The position numbers were made by a program, and so were the translations under genes. A stretch of 64,000 nucleotides of DNA from Hyphodiscus hymeniophilus (lineage: Eukaryota > Ascomycota > Leotiomycetes > Helotiales > Hyphodiscaceae): the NCBI GenBank assembly GCA_016508695.1, contig VNKQ01000002.1, positions 2,666,001-2,730,000 of the forward strand. Reading direction: 5' to 3'. Shown here piece by piece: positions 9,925 to 23,315 of the stretch (positions within the stretch are counted from its first letter, which is position 1; each line of letters begins with the position of its first letter). The notes below the pieces were generated by a model. That model had not been told where the DNA came from, did no database searches, and worked only from the letters and a program-made list of their open reading frames with translations.

Positions 9925-12900
9925 ATGTGCTTTTGAGAAGGTACTAAGGAATGGTGCTAATATCAACACAAGAGTATCGAGGCGAAGCTCGAGGTCAGCT
10001 CTGGGAAGGGGAGCTTGAAGGGGTAGGTAGTATGAAAGCTCTCGACAGTCAGCTCGGTTATCCTTGCATTTTCCCGTGGTCTTGAGACATGCATGCATGT
10101 ATTGAAATGATACCAAACTTTCCACGGCGATAGTGGTGAGGATCATGAAGCTTCAGACCGATGATCTTTGTCTATGGAGGGATTACGAAGCTCACATGCA
10201 GGCAATCTCCTCAACACTCGCCAATTATGGCTGCTCGTGGATGAATTTCACAGATCAACAACTCTAAGCTCGATCTCAGGGCTGCTATGCACGCAATGAT
10301 CCAACTTGTCACACTATCCATGACTCGAGCTGTTGCAGCTACTCAAGGGGCATATGGTTTTAATACAAATCTTCCACTTGAGAAGAGCGCCTTACAGATT
10401 CAGCTAATGAGACTCCACACACATGCCTTGGATCTCTGCGCCTCAGGGTGCCATCGCTTGGTGCTGGAGAGAAAATAGACGAGCTCTTCTTAATGGAGAT
10501 CGAGCCGGGGATCAACAAGAGCTGAGATTCCCTATGTCTAATTAAGCCGATACTTCCGGAGATAGCTGCGGGATGAGCGGCAGATCAGCTGCAGTCCGTC
10601 CCCAGGTATTCCCCTCTTGGTATTTGACAACTCTAATGGGCAGAATGGATAAGTGCAACCACTTTCAACAAAAGACGAACGAGCCAGGCTGTGAAAAAAA
10701 GGCCTAGGTGCGGCTGCATGAGCACTTGCTTTAGCACACGTTCACGCGGCTGTTTCTGCCAACGAGAAAAGCCAATGGGAGTTGCGAGAGTATCAGATAT
10801 GATGGACGCACGGTAGCTCTGATAGCTTCAAAAAAGAAAAACGCGCAATACGATCGTCCTCGGCACCAATTAAGATGGTTATTGACTTGTGATGTGGCTT
10901 GAGGTTACAAGCTGAGCTTGTAAGGAATAAGGACAGGCACAGGAGAGGAGGGGAGGTTGGAGTTTGGGAATGCGCGGATCTCTATGCAGCTTAGCTGCAC
11001 TCTCAGGGGTCTCCGGAGTCTGCATCTGGATGTTGGGCGCAAAACTTGTCAGTTCAGATTCTTTCCCCCACCATCTTCCCACTCACCAAGGCATATAGGG
11101 AAAGCGTCGTAGTCCCATGTGTCGATCAGTGAGCGGAATTGAGGAGGTTGTCGAATTAGAACTCCACAATCCGAGACGGCTGCGCTGAAAACCACCGATC
11201 TATTCTGAAATGTTCGACCCGCATGCCACTAAAAGCGGGCGGTTCCATATGATCCAGACGCCTCTCTTTTGTATACCTGATAACAATTATGTGTGGATTA
11301 TGTGTGGATTATGTTTCAGTAGTTATGATCTGCTACCAATTGTTCGAGTGAATGGAGCATACGAAGTACAGTACATGATCGAAGAGGCTTACCTCCTCTC
11401 CGCGTGATCCACAAGGCGGACCGCAGCCATTGTCGTAATGCTCTGCAGAGTTTCCAGACATTTTCTTCCGGGACCCAGACAGCCATAAACTGCACTCAAC
11501 CTTTCCTAGTAGCACTGTCTCCGCGTTTGTCCAAGACCTAGGGTTCGGCTGTCCCGAGCTGAGCAGTATCAATTTGAGTGAAAGAGTTCGATAGGTCTTC
11601 CCATGGTCGCATATATCGCACCTGAAAAGTCTTCGCATGAACGAAGACACACACGAAGCAGCGGCGGATGTTTCCCAGCCAATCTTGGCATCTTTCCACT
11701 TAGGGAAATCGGTGGCTGTGATGAACGACTGTGAATGGATGGAGTTCCTTGCGCATACTTTTCTATGACCTGCAGGAAAAACCAAAGCAGTGGCATTTTC
11801 GACTTTGATAGGCTCTTACAAGTCCATTGTAGAGAACTACCTTGGCACCATGTATTTGATTGTCGGATACAGCTGTCTATTTGCCGGTGGTGGCTTTATC
11901 TCCGACTTGCATTTCCCCGTAATATTGCGTCTCTTTTGTAGCTATGTTGACGCTCATATTTTGCCATGGCATATCCCTTTCGCAGATCCAACTCGGGAAT
12001 ACAGGCTGTTGGTAGCGTGCGTGCGGTTGATGTGGGCTGCGTATTTTTTGGTTAAATGTTATTGATATGATGCTTCCAAGATGGAGACAGCCACATGGTC
12101 TCTCCAGTAAGATATGGGAAAGGCAAACTCGAAGAATGCAGACAGGGCGTACCTTAAGGAACTAGTGCGTTTGAGTTGGAGATTTTTTCTTCTATTGAAG
12201 AACTGACACGATACAAAACCAGAATCGCCCCCTAAAAGACTTAGGGAATAGACTCAAACCTCGAAGAGTCCAGGGCGTGCCGTATAGATCGACGAAACAT
12301 CAACTGGATGCAATTGTATGTGGCAGCTGCAGACTAATCATATCTGCAGCCTGTATTACCCCTCGTCACTTTGTTCTGATGTGCGAAGACGCTGAAATAC
12401 AGAAGGAGCCTCCATAACGAATTGCACCTTCCAAGACTCACCAGGAATTTCTGTCGCCCCAAACATGATAGAAATTTGAGCCGCAGATGCTCAGAAGTCT
12501 TATTCAGAGACTCATTTGTTGTGCATTGGAGTTCAACTTGAGCTATCACAGTCGCTTCTGACAGGTCTTGAACGTACTTTCGTCTTTATCCAGTAATCAA
12601 ATCCGCAAACGTACCCGCTTCTTTGCTGTACCCTCAACCTGGCTGAAAAGCCTAAAAACATACGATACCTTGACCGTACAAATTAGAAGCAATTCTCATA
12701 TATTTTCAACCGTCTCTGGGTACTTTCTGCAGGCCTGGGCGCATCATCAAAAAGCTCGAAAGACAGCAGGCAGGCATTTGCATACTGTATCAATGGAGGC
12801 TTAGCAGTAAGAAATTCATGGGCGTAGCCACTTAGCACAGACCCTGTAACAGAACAGCAATACTTATTATCTACATTACCTTGCGCTATGGGATGAACAT

Positions 12901-13209
12901 CTTTTTAACAGCTGCATCGAAGTCGGCAGTGTCTACCGGTACAGTCATAGCATGACCTCGTCTCAGAAGTTTCTTGTAGACTACCACGAGCCTCACAAAA
13001 GTCCAGCGGTGCTCAACTCCCCTCAGCTATCTTGGTCTTTAGGTACCCCTTTCCGCCTTCCCCCACTCTTGGAAATCGTTATCGATCAGATAAAGAATGC
13101 AAATCGGAGAGCACCGGTTATCCCTTCTGCCACATAACCCATCCTCTTTTCTGTCCTCTTCCCGTACAGTCCTTCCATTGTAAGTCTCTTCTCCCCTTTT
13201 AATTCAAAC
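9925..13209. other. Gene-poor gap between the NLR and the oxygenase
   Basis: About 3.3 kb with no convincing gene. The part next to 9924 should be the NLR promoter and the part before 13210 that of the oxygenase. A hydrophobic 91-codon frame at 11790-12065 and a 150-codon frame on the other strand at 11333-11785 overlap each other and match nothing I know. They may be chance or worn-down gene remains. An 11-bp tandem duplication is listed separately. Confidence 0.45.
11290..11311. repeat. 11-bp tandem duplication
   Basis: The unit tgtgtggatta is present twice in direct succession, flanked by further 'atta' and 'atgt' echoes. It is probably a replication-slippage product in non-coding DNA. 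Confidence 0.5.
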
Positions 13210-14364
13210 ATGGCAGACGTTGCCTCTGGACCTCAAAGTGACACCCTCACTGCCGCTCTCGAAGCCCAGAAATATGTACAATCACGCCTCATACCTACAG
13301 CGAAGACGACCTCCTTCCGTTCAATTCCCATAATTGACCTCTCACCATCCTTCTCTTCCTCTCTCGCCGCCCGACAAGCAGTTGCGCGCCAAATCAACGA
13401 AGCATGCACGACGGTGGGCTTCTTCTACATAACTGGACACGGCATGGAAAGCACCTGCGAGCGGACACTCAAATTGGCTGAGCGATTCTTCCATGAACTC
13501 TCTCAGGAGGGCAAAGAAGCTATACACATGAAGCAGAGTCAACATTTCAGGGGCTATGAGCCATCAGACCATACAAGCTTGAATGGCTTCACAAGTAAGG
13601 AGTCGAAGGAAGCGTTCAATTGGGGGTATGAAGAAGGATTGGACCCTACGGGAGGTGACGGGAAATACGTTGAGCTGGACGGGAGTTCAGCTGGTGGGAA
13701 GAATTTATGGCCAGATGAGAAATTTCTGCCGGGGTTTTATGAGGGGATTGCGGAATACTATGGCAAGGTATGCGTCCCTCTATTTACTGCGAAGCATGAT
13801 ACTGACGTTTGGTGAATATAGATACTCCAACTCTGCAAGCATCTTTTCCGTCTCTTTGCACTCTCCCTGGCCCTCCCAGAGAACTACTTCGATGCCATGA
13901 CTACCCACCCCGGAGGTATCGCGCGCTTGCTACGCTACCCACCCTCCACGAATCCGAAACCCCTCTCCGCACTCAACAAAGACGAAGAGCTAGGTCTTGG
14001 AGCACATTCAGACTATGAATGCTTCACACTCCTCCTCCAGGACTCCACCCCGGGCCTTGAGATTCTATCTCCCGATGGGCACTGGATCTCTGCCGTGCCA
14101 GTCGAAGGAGGCATCGTCGTCAACGTGGCAGATTTCCTCATGCGTTGGACGAATGGTGTATATAAAAGTACAGTGCATCGGGTTGTTAATAGGACGGACA
14201 AGGAGAGGTACTCAGTTCCGTTATTCTATAGTATCAACTATGATGAAATGGTTGAGACACTGCCGAGCTGTGTTACCATGGAGAACCCAAGTCATTACCC
14301 GCCTGTCACGGCCGGCAGGTATGTGCTGGATCGTTTGGGTCTGACGCTCAATGGAGGATATTGA
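13210..14364 (+). CDS. 2-oxoglutarate/Fe(II)-dependent oxygenase (isopenicillin N synthase-like)
   Basis: Two exons, 13210-13767 and 13822-14364, separated by a 54-nt GTATGC...TAG intron in phase 0, give 366 residues. An N-terminal DIOX_N-type part carries IPIIDLSP and TVGFFYITGHG. The C-terminal jelly-roll carries the iron ligands His248-x-Asp250 (AHSDY) and His305 (TVHRVV), and the 2-oxoglutarate-binding Arg315-x-Ser317 (RYS). All expected active-site residues are present, so the enzyme should be active. The family hydroxylates, desaturates or cyclises small molecules. In fungi many members serve secondary metabolism or base and amino-acid catabolism, and the substrate cannot be inferred. 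No biosynthetic core gene lies next to it. No targeting signal is seen, so it is probably cytosolic. Confidence 0.9.
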
Positions 14365-15701
14365 GGTTCGAGCTGGCGCATGCCTGGCTGAATTCTGCCG
14401 GAATTGAGTGGTCCTGTTTTCTTAAGATCTCAGACGACGGCTCCTGTTGCACTTTGTGATTTATTTTTTTACGCTGCTGCTATGCACACATTCCTTCACA
14501 ATGTGAATATAGAACAAGAGATTCCTTCCTCAGCTGTATCTTGGAGCAGGACGTATTTACAGTGCAAGAGTCATCTACTGGCCTTCGCTGTGAAGCGAGA
14601 AATACCAATCAAGCCTAGAAGCATAACTAGGTAGATTTTCCGCACGCTTTCCACCTTTGAAGAGCGCTCAGTGTATAACTGCTACGAGACTTATAGATAA
14701 TTGGTATCTCCTAGCACTATTGAGTCCAACACTGTCTTGGAAATCTCGTCAGCAGGATTCAATGTCGAATTGTCATGCTCAAAGCTGGTTGACCCTTCAA
14801 TGGTCCCAAGTAATTTTCTCATTCTGTATCTTGTACTATTTCGTCTCACGTCGCTAATATCTGGCGGACTTTGATTGATAGAGCTGACACTTGGTAAGGC
14901 ATGACGCTGGGATTTGTTGGATTTCTTCTTGCATATAGATTGATTCCCTTCAGATAAGAGCGATTCCAGCATCACCATGCAGGTAGTTTCGCTCAATCAC
15001 TTACTTCATCAGCTCTCTGATCTCCAATTTGACAAGCTTGGTCCTATTGCTATCAAACAAACCTCGGCCTTGATTGCGAGTAAGTAGGTAGTCGAGATAC
15101 CTACCCTCTGGATACATTTCGTGGTAGAAAAGAGAGATCTTTTGGACACATTCTCTGAGGATATATACAGCTTCTGTGGGTTGTATCTTGTAGCAGGCGC
15201 TGAGCTGTTTTTTAAGCTGTATAACGTTCTCAGAGAATTCTTATAGAAACTAGGAAGGACGAAAGGATTAGGATTGAAGAAAGCGAAGGGATAATTGAAG
15301 GGTACGAAATGCTTCGTGAGTACTGGAACCGTTGTAAATACAAATGAGGTTGGAATTGCAAATTATTATCTGGAGTCTCCATTTCGTTCTCATTCAACTG
15401 ATCGAGTTTGTGTAGAAGTTACGAAATTGTTCCTAGTCATCCCAAAATGTCATTCAGGGGCTCGGTAAAAACTCCTTAGCTAGACCACCTTACTGCCTTT
15501 TCGGCTGCCAAATAAGGAAAGGCCGCCGAAACGGACCCTGAAACTGAACGCCAAATCGCGTCGTCGGATAGCCGGTATCGATGATGTCTTTCTTTCTTCG
15601 TCTTTTACCAGCATCATTCACCTGCTCCTTTTCTTCACAAAACATTTGTATATGTCCACCTTCCTTTTAATGTTTACTTCATTCTGCGACCCACCTGATC
15701 C
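14365..15701. other. Intergenic region, no gene seen
   Basis: About 1.3 kb between the oxygenase stop and the glycosyltransferase start. Only short frames without recognisable features occur. The segment just before 15702 is pyrimidine-rich (ctttctttcttcgtc and similar), as is common in fungal promoters. Confidence 0.5.
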
Positions 15702-16868
15702 ATGCGCCGAAATCAGCGCGTCCGCTTTGCCAGCGAAATCCTCATCTTTACGATTCTCCTGATATATTTCCAATTTCTAAGACCCAACCCCGTTTGCGAG
15801 GATCCGATCGATTGGAATCAATATGCGTATGTACAGTATGTTACAAACTCGGACTATCTTTGCAATGCGGTCATGATATTCGAGACACTGCATACGCTTG
15901 GAAGTAAGGCGGATAGATTGATGCTGGTTCCGGCGCAGTTTGGAGCGCAGAAGTCATGGATGCTGGATTTGATGTTGAAGGCCAGGAATGACTATGATGT
16001 GCGGCTCAAGTTGATGGAGATTCAGACGAAGGGTGGCGATGGTGCGTATTCTATCCTCCTATTGTCTCTGGAATGGAATTCAAGACTGACGTTTGGTGGA
16101 TAACAGGAACATGGGCTCAATCCTTCACCAAACTCCTGGCTTTCAATCAGACCCAGTACAAACGTGTTCTATCCCTCGACTCAGATGCCACACTTCTCAA
16201 GCATATGGACGAGTTGTTCACCCTTCCATCAACACCAGTGGCCATGCCTCGAGCATACTGGCTCACCGAACCCATTCCCAATCAACTCACATCCTCCGTC
16301 CTTCTAATCGAACCGTCCCACCGCGAATTCACCCGCGTCGAAAACGCAGTGTCTCAAGCTGCCGAGCGAGATTTTGACATGGAGATTCTGAACCAGCTGT
16401 ACAATAAAACCGCTATGGTCCTTCCCCACCGACCATATTTCCTAGTCACAGGAGAGTTTAGGAATAATGATAGTATGGGGCATACGGCATATCTTGGAGA
16501 CAGTGAGGAAGCTTGGGATGGTAAAAGAGTAAGGAGAGAAGCCAAGTACGCTCATTTTAGTGACTGGCCAATGCCCAAACCTTGGATATCTCCGCCAAAG
16601 GAATTTGTTGCTGATCAGCAGCCTGAATGCGGACTTGATGGGAAAGGGGAGGGAGACTGTACCACAAGAGACGTATGGTTAGAGCTGTATAAGGATTTCG
16701 CTGCTAGAAGAAAGGTATGTTAAAGTTTTGGATTGCCCGAAATGTACTAATATGAGGTAGAGAGTCTGTAATTTGGACACACATACGGCGAAGTTGAACC
16801 CGGACGGACATCTTGGTTTGGATCCGAGTCTGAGGACTGGCTTCATTCCTGGACACGAAATCACCTAG
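15702..16868 (+). CDS. Type II membrane glycosyltransferase, GT8/Gnt1-like
   Basis: Exons 15702-16041, 16107-16714 and 16761-16868 give 351 residues. Introns are 65 nt (GTGCGT donor) and 46 nt (GTATGT donor, perfect TACTAAT branch point). One hydrophobic segment at about residues 12-28 forms a signal anchor, giving a Golgi-type topology with a short basic cytosolic tail. The catalytic part starts with a segment like YVQYVTNSDYLCNAV and contains the metal/nucleotide-sugar motif Asp138-Ser-Asp140 (LDSDA) in a GT8/glycogenin-type context. The arrangement matches fungal proteins annotated as alpha-N-acetylglucosaminyltransferases related to Gnt1. The role (capping Golgi glycans) is inferred from family resemblance. 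The short last exon is the least certain part; reading on through the second intron would end the protein after RRKVC. Confidence 0.83.
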
Positions 16869-19800
16869 TATACTCACACATCTTCGGCATTCCCAGATTG
16901 TACGAGTACTATCATCAATATCAGAATGTTACTGGCGACTGGAACATCTGTGGTGCAGATCATGCTGTGACTCCAAGATAGCCTAAATCTCGTTGGGGTA
17001 TGCTTCGAAAGGCTCGGAGTCTATATCTCCTCAAACGCCTGCATCGTGGTGAAGTGTCCTTCCCCAAGCTGAAACAACTCTCGATAGGGATTCACATGGG
17101 ACGGTGGAGCTTGAGTGAGATAAATCCTGGTCAAATGACTTAAGTACGTTATATGTTAGCACTGGAATGTGAAGTAGACATAGCAAAGAAAACTAAGAGA
17201 GCAAGAAGCTGGACAACCCCATTGAAAGTCAAACAGCGAGTAGCGGGTGGATGAGCAGCAAGTCAAGTTCTCATCTGGGTCACTCCAGTATATTTTAGAG
17301 GCACTTCACTTTGGTCCTTGATGGAATACTCTAGACGTAGCAGTTGGCTGTTCCCTTTACGCTGAACACCTTTACGTTATCTGCTCAGAGTGTAGTTCTG
17401 ACTTCCGCACCCTGGACGTGATGGGGTCAATCGCATCCACTGTCATCGAAGCTCATGTTAAACACGCCTGCTTCAAAGTCTTGCTGCTTTTCGACCCTAT
17501 TTTCCACATGCCATCGGAAAATCAGAACAATCCGATCACAAGCCATCAAAAACTTGAACGCCGTTCCAAAACAAGCTGGCCCCGACTCAGTATCCTTCTT
17601 TCTCACGAAATCATGTTACTAGAAAGGATCACCTCAGCCTGGAGATGTATATTTGCAATTCGTAGTACATCAGAAAAAGTATCCGTGGTGGATCTTTGGC
17701 GTTGAAGTGATGGCAATGTATCTTTGAGCAAGCTTCTTGCTGTACTTTTATTGCTAAGAGAAGTTTGAAGTTTGAATTCGAAATTGTATCCGAAATTCGG
17801 AGAAACGGTCATCGAGGCAGACTAACGGGGCATTCATGGGAGTACAAGAGAGAAAAAGGGTGGCAGAGTGGAGTTGTTGAACCAGATTTACTATTCTGCT
17901 TGAACGACGGGTCCTGGCGCATTGGTTTTGATAACTCTATAGACCTAGCAATGAGCCAGAATGCTGGAAGTTACAAGACAATTTTAGGCGCCTTTTAAGA
18001 AGAAAAGCCAAGCAAGCCAGTGTGAAATCTCACTTGAGCTGTACAGCTTGTGTTTCCAAGACAACGTTTTTCAAAAACACTGTGCGCACTGAAAGTTGTG
18101 CGGCACTATTGCGCTATATCGCTGATATCACTCGAAACTTCGAGTACATTCTGAGTTACATGGCAACTAATACATCAAGGAAACTCACGGGTGCAGCCAA
18201 GTTGTTTCCTCAGACCAATGAAACATACGGCACCTGATTTGAAATTGGTACTCGTAGTTCTACCGGAAAGTTTTCTGTTTCTGAAGGTCTCTTACTCGGA
18301 ATTGGTCTTGGGCTGTTATTATCTTTAACACTGCTCTATCAACCCATCCGTTGGAGAATATTTCCAAAGCTCTTATCGGTTCAGAAAACCATTAACAAGT
18401 GAGTCGGGTTGGGGAATGTCAGTTGAGAGCTCCCTACTTGGTTAACCTATATTAGGTAAAGTGGTCTATTTGAGACCTTCCATGTAGCCCCTTTCTTTTA
18501 ACTCCGGTCCTTAGATATCACAATATACACCATTTTCATGAATTAGGCCTCATCTCTGCCTGGAACTCACAGGGAAGGTGTTGACCGAACGATTAATCAC
18601 TGTTTGGACCACTTTCTAGCCTAGTTATTCCAGACTAGTCGGTCACGTGCAGTCCGGTTTACTTAAGGTAGTACCATCTGTGTAGAATAGCTTCTTCCCT
18701 TGGACAACCACCAATCAATACTACGAATACTCATGCAATTGCAGTACCGTAGCAACCGAAGTGCTACCAACAGTTACCATTCCGAAATCTTCGGCGCAGA
18801 AAAAGCACAAATGATCCTACGTCGTCAGGCCGTATCCCCTGACCGAGAATCGGACACTGACTTCGCATTGACCCTGCAGGAAAGGAACTATTCACCCAAG
18901 TATTGCAAGAACCAGCATGTTACCCTTCCACGACCCTACTCCGTACAGGCGCACGGTCTCGGACCGTCGGCGGTCTTGAAGATGATCAACTGGCCAGTGG
19001 GCGCTACCTGCCATTTTCACGTATAACCCACCTTGATATTATTGTCGTTGGACATGGCTGGGGAGCCATCCCACGGGACCTACCGTCGTCTAAGTTGGAC
19101 AATTGAAACGCAATACTCCGTGGCCCCTTTCCGGAAATCTTTGTCCTGTCTTACAAGACTTTCCGAACTGAGACCCATTGGCTCTAAAGAGTTCTTAAGA
19201 GATGGGTTATGGTCTTCTTCTGTGGGCAGGCTGGCGCGTTAGGGGTTACCTATTTCCGGGCGACGTTGCAAATTGCAACAGTAGTATCATCGCCTGTATG
19301 ACCAAAATGGCCATCATATTGATGGTATTATATTAAGGAGCGGCTTATTACCTGCAAGTCCGTACATCATCCTCAGGCGTTCATGCACACGCGGGCAAGA
19401 TGCCAGCTGCAAGATTGAAGAATGCAAGTGCTTGGGTGGTCATGCCGTGGAGCCGTGGGCCTTGACATTGGCATTCGCGATACTCAATGTGCTGAAGGAT
19501 GAGCCTAGATACACGCTTCCACTTCCAAGCGTCTGATGTACAGAAAGTTGTGTCACTTCTCATATTCCTCATGAACGCTCGCTTTGACATATTCCCCGAC
19601 TTTGCGCGTTTCAGAGAGGCAAATTTGGAGGCGTAGCATGCGACAATGCCTCTGTTGCAGCAATATTGGCCGGAGGGCCATAGGGTTTATGAGAGCCCAG
19701 TACGGTGGTACTAAAGGATGCCATGGATGATGAACAAACTGTCTTCAATATGCATGCCACGTTTTAATGTTAGAGGAGCGTTGTAGGAAAAGACACAGTG

Positions 19801-22800
19801 CGCGCAAACGTTTGAAAGCCCCTGATCATGCATGTGGTGAAGAATACGCTTGGACGCAACAGATGAGACGAAGTCGCTCTCGAACTTCATGAGTCGTGAC
19901 AACTGAATTATCAGCTAGACAGTGCTAATCTGACCGCATCTACTTGAAGAAGATTCAATTTCGGGATCTGCTGACAAGATGACGGCTGAACACCAGAAGA
20001 CATGCTAGCCTCCCACTCCTCCTCGTCCACCCAGGCACCTTTCAACCTCACAATGCCCTTGTACCATCCGTGCCGTGGACGTGGTCTACATCCAAGGTAC
20101 GCTGTAAGGCCACATTTCCTGGGTTCCAAAAGTATCACTAGCTCAGAAACGCTGCTGTGGTAAGGTCTATGGTGTTGGGCTCTATTTCGGAGCTGGAGCT
20201 TGCGTGGAGAAAGGAGTTCGTGAAAGTGTCAATGGTCGTCAAAGAGTAAGCTCATTCTTTCGGCTTCTTATCCAAGCGTAATAATACTTTGTAGGATTGC
20301 GTGCATACTACGCTGGTGCTCTGGAAATGTCGAGTGAGACTTTATGGGATATCGGACCGAACGAGCTTTCACGTTAATGATGGCAACACAAATCGGATGA
20401 TATAATATTTCGAATTCGAAGTAATACGGTATGCTCACTCACATTGAGACCGACACCACTACTCCAAATTGATCCATAATCGTTCCCAGTACGGAATTCA
20501 GCGCTGTTCTCAAGACGGTTATTCCGGCATCAACTACATTAAGACACTGTAAGACGCTTCATGTAGGCATGATCCCCAACCGGGGATATACCTCGACACT
20601 ACCAGTAGCAATGCCGAAGCTCAACTTCTCAAGGCTTTGATCTCGGATATCATGGAAATATTGGGACCATCGTGGGCAGTGGCTGAGGTCTAGCCTGTCC
20701 GTAGTGTAAGATGTTGGTATCTGTATGAGACACATAATTTCCTGGCAGCCCCAATGAATGAACTTCGTCGTCGACCGAATGTGGTTAACCACCAGCAAGC
20801 ACCGCTAATGAGGCTTGAGGGTTCTTGGTCAGGTTCGGGACTGGTTCGTATGGTGGCCAAGTGTTGTTATGGTAGACAGAATGCAAATGCTTCAGACCGT
20901 CTGGTAGCTCGAGGTTTGACCAACAGTTTCCATTCCATGTGCGCACACTAATAATACAGGTCCCCTGGCTTAGAAGTTTGATCCATCATCCTATCGAAGT
21001 AGCAGACTTAGTTTTCAAGCCAGCCACGTAACACGGCAGAAGTGGAAGCAAAAATAAAATAGCGCAGGCGAGGCAGGATACATAGACAAGCGTGCTATTT
21101 CTTACAACTGGGTAAGAATCAATAGAACAAAGGTGAAAGTCTGCTATCAGAATCTCACATCCAGTGGCTGTGTGGGCGGTGTTGATGACACTCTTCTCAA
21201 AACGTGATACCTGAAGAATCGTGAAGATACCACTAAGATACGGCAAAATCACGCTTCAGTAAAGACCGAGATCGACCCTGTGACTCAAGATCATACCTAA
21301 GCTTAGCGCTCCTTTGGCATCTAGAAACCATGCTCCCAGGGATACCTCTATTCAAGGCTTAGGATAACGATGGTGTTAGAGGGAGCTTAGGCTGTGAGCT
21401 GATATCTCGTGATCTTTTCGGGTAAGGCTGAGTCTGCTTGAGAGGTGAGGACTTACTCGGTACTTCACTGATATTGTAGATCTTTGGACCCTCGCTAAAG
21501 TAGTAGAATGTATACCCAAACTTTGGTAACTTCACCCACATATCCGCTGTTTTGGAGCCAGAAAATAGTGTTCTTATAAGGATATTCTCTTTGCGAAAAT
21601 ATCAAGAAGAAGAAATGGTTGTTTGGCATACACCAAGCTTTCTAAGAAGAACAAATATCTGATCGGGCAGGACCTAGAACTTGACTTCGAAATTCATCTG
21701 GACAAGACATATTCTCGGCAATCACAACTACTTTAGCCAAATGATCTCTGACGGCACTTAAACAATGTGCGACAGCCAATTCCACGTCTGGTGCCTACTT
21801 ACCGAGGTGGCAATACATGTTCAGTCGTGAAATACTTGATCTCTTCGCCGCAAAGGACTGGTCGAGAAACTACTCAAAATGTACGTCTTCCACAGCCCGT
21901 CCCCCTCTTTTGCGACTTCGGGAAGCCGGCAGTAAAGTATTGTGTAAATTAGTACCTGCATGGTTATTTCAACGTTAGTCTCACGTTGAGGAGTTGGGGA
22001 GGAGTCAGGAAAGTGTTGAGTAATAAATTTCTGTTTTCCATGGCTAGATAGTGGGCATCAGAGGTATTTCCTATCAAGCAGGCTTCGCGGTCGGAGGATC
22101 TTTTTTGCCTAGATGGTTGATTCTTCATGGTGAGTTCGTAGCGTGTATACCTATCATGGATGGCCTGAGTCTTGTACCCTCAATCAGTGCATTGATACTG
22201 TTGTGTATACAATGTGTTGTCAAGTACCGCATGGAAGTTGAGAGCCTCAACAGTGGGGTCAGCTTGCCCGTTATATCTATTGTAAGCTGAGTCCAAGGTG
22301 GGGCTGACTTTTATCTGATCAGCTACGAAATGATTCATACGAGAAATCGGAGCTTTTGTGTTGATTGATTCCCTGCTGAGATCTCATCAAACAGGCAGAT
22401 TGTAATGAGAAGGTCGATATCGCTGCACTCTTCCATCTGTCAGGAGTGAGGTCGCGATTTGAAATGTTTGATGATCGACCCGTGATCTTCACGATGCCTG
22501 TCTCTTTGGCTCCTCGCTAGATGTGTGTAAGCAGGGTTTGACAGAGTTACCTTCCAATATCCCACCTCATCTCATCTCATCTTCGTGAAATTGGCGAGTC
22601 TGTTTAAAGGTTGTGGTTTGTAGACACGGGCCCGCTACTTCGTTGAATATCTCCCCAGCCACCAAGCTGCCCACACGATTTACGAGACGAATAAATATCG
22701 CATTCCCTGGGTCGGACAGCAAGGTCTACAACTAGAAATGTCTTTACTCGTACCTGGTGCAATCATTGCGCGACATCGCAGGGCTTTCAGAAGCTATCGG

Positions 22801-22925
22801 TGATCTAGGGGTTAGTCAGTGCGATGATGGCCAGCCATGCAGTAGATAGCGCTAGATTGTGGAGGAGTTTCAGCCAGCATTGTTGCTAGCCCGGAGAAGG
22901 GAAGGAGGTCCAACTTCCCGCTGTC

Positions 22926-23315
22926 ATGTCAATTCCGAAAGTCAATCTAATGTCCCACCTAGGTGAATCAGAGGCGCTGGCTTTGTACGAAGAGCTTCGG
23001 AACCAGCGGAACGTAATGCAGATAATAGCAAACCACGAAGATATGTCTACAGAACTCGAGGAGTATGTCAGTAGATTCAACGAAGGAATCAGTTCGGAGT
23101 TTCAACTGTCAACTTCCAGATTGTCTCTTATGATCGACCTCAGGCCAGAATTAGATGAGTGTTGGGATGGCGAGGCTGTTGTCTGTATCATGAGGCACTT
23201 ATTTCGACACATGGGGAATCAGAGACATGGGAATACGGACGTAATTGATGGGACTCAGCTATGTTATGACAACATCGCGGCACAAAAAACCATATTTGGA
23301 AACTTAAAATACTAG
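22926..23315 (+). CDS. Hypothetical ORF, doubtful
   Basis: An ATG-initiated frame of 129 codons inside the gene-poor region. The product is hydrophilic, acidic and predicted helical (for example LALYEELRNQRN and ELEEYVSRFNEG), which looks more protein-like than the other frames nearby. It has no signal peptide, no transmembrane segment and no motif that I recognise. It could be a small lineage-specific gene, an exon of a decayed gene, or chance. Confidence 0.2.
   Translation: MSIPKVNLMSHLGESEALALYEELRNQRNVMQIIANHEDMSTELEEYVSRFNEGISSEFQLSTSRLSLMIDLRPELDECWDGEAVVCIMRHLFRHMGNQRHGNTDVIDGTQLCYDNIAAQKTIFGNLKY

Noticed and set aside
11333..12065. Overlapping 91- to 150-codon frames on both strands
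   Set aside because: No motifs; the longer one starts from a non-ATG codon; mutually overlapping.
18700..19026. 108-codon frame in the gene-poor region
   Set aside because: Non-ATG start, basic low-information composition, no neighbouring exons.
20559..20798. Minus-strand frame with an LSHCPRWSQYF-like stretch recalling fungal F-box/LRR proteins
   Set aside because: Only one weak pattern, no ATG and no extension into further exons; at best a decayed fragment.
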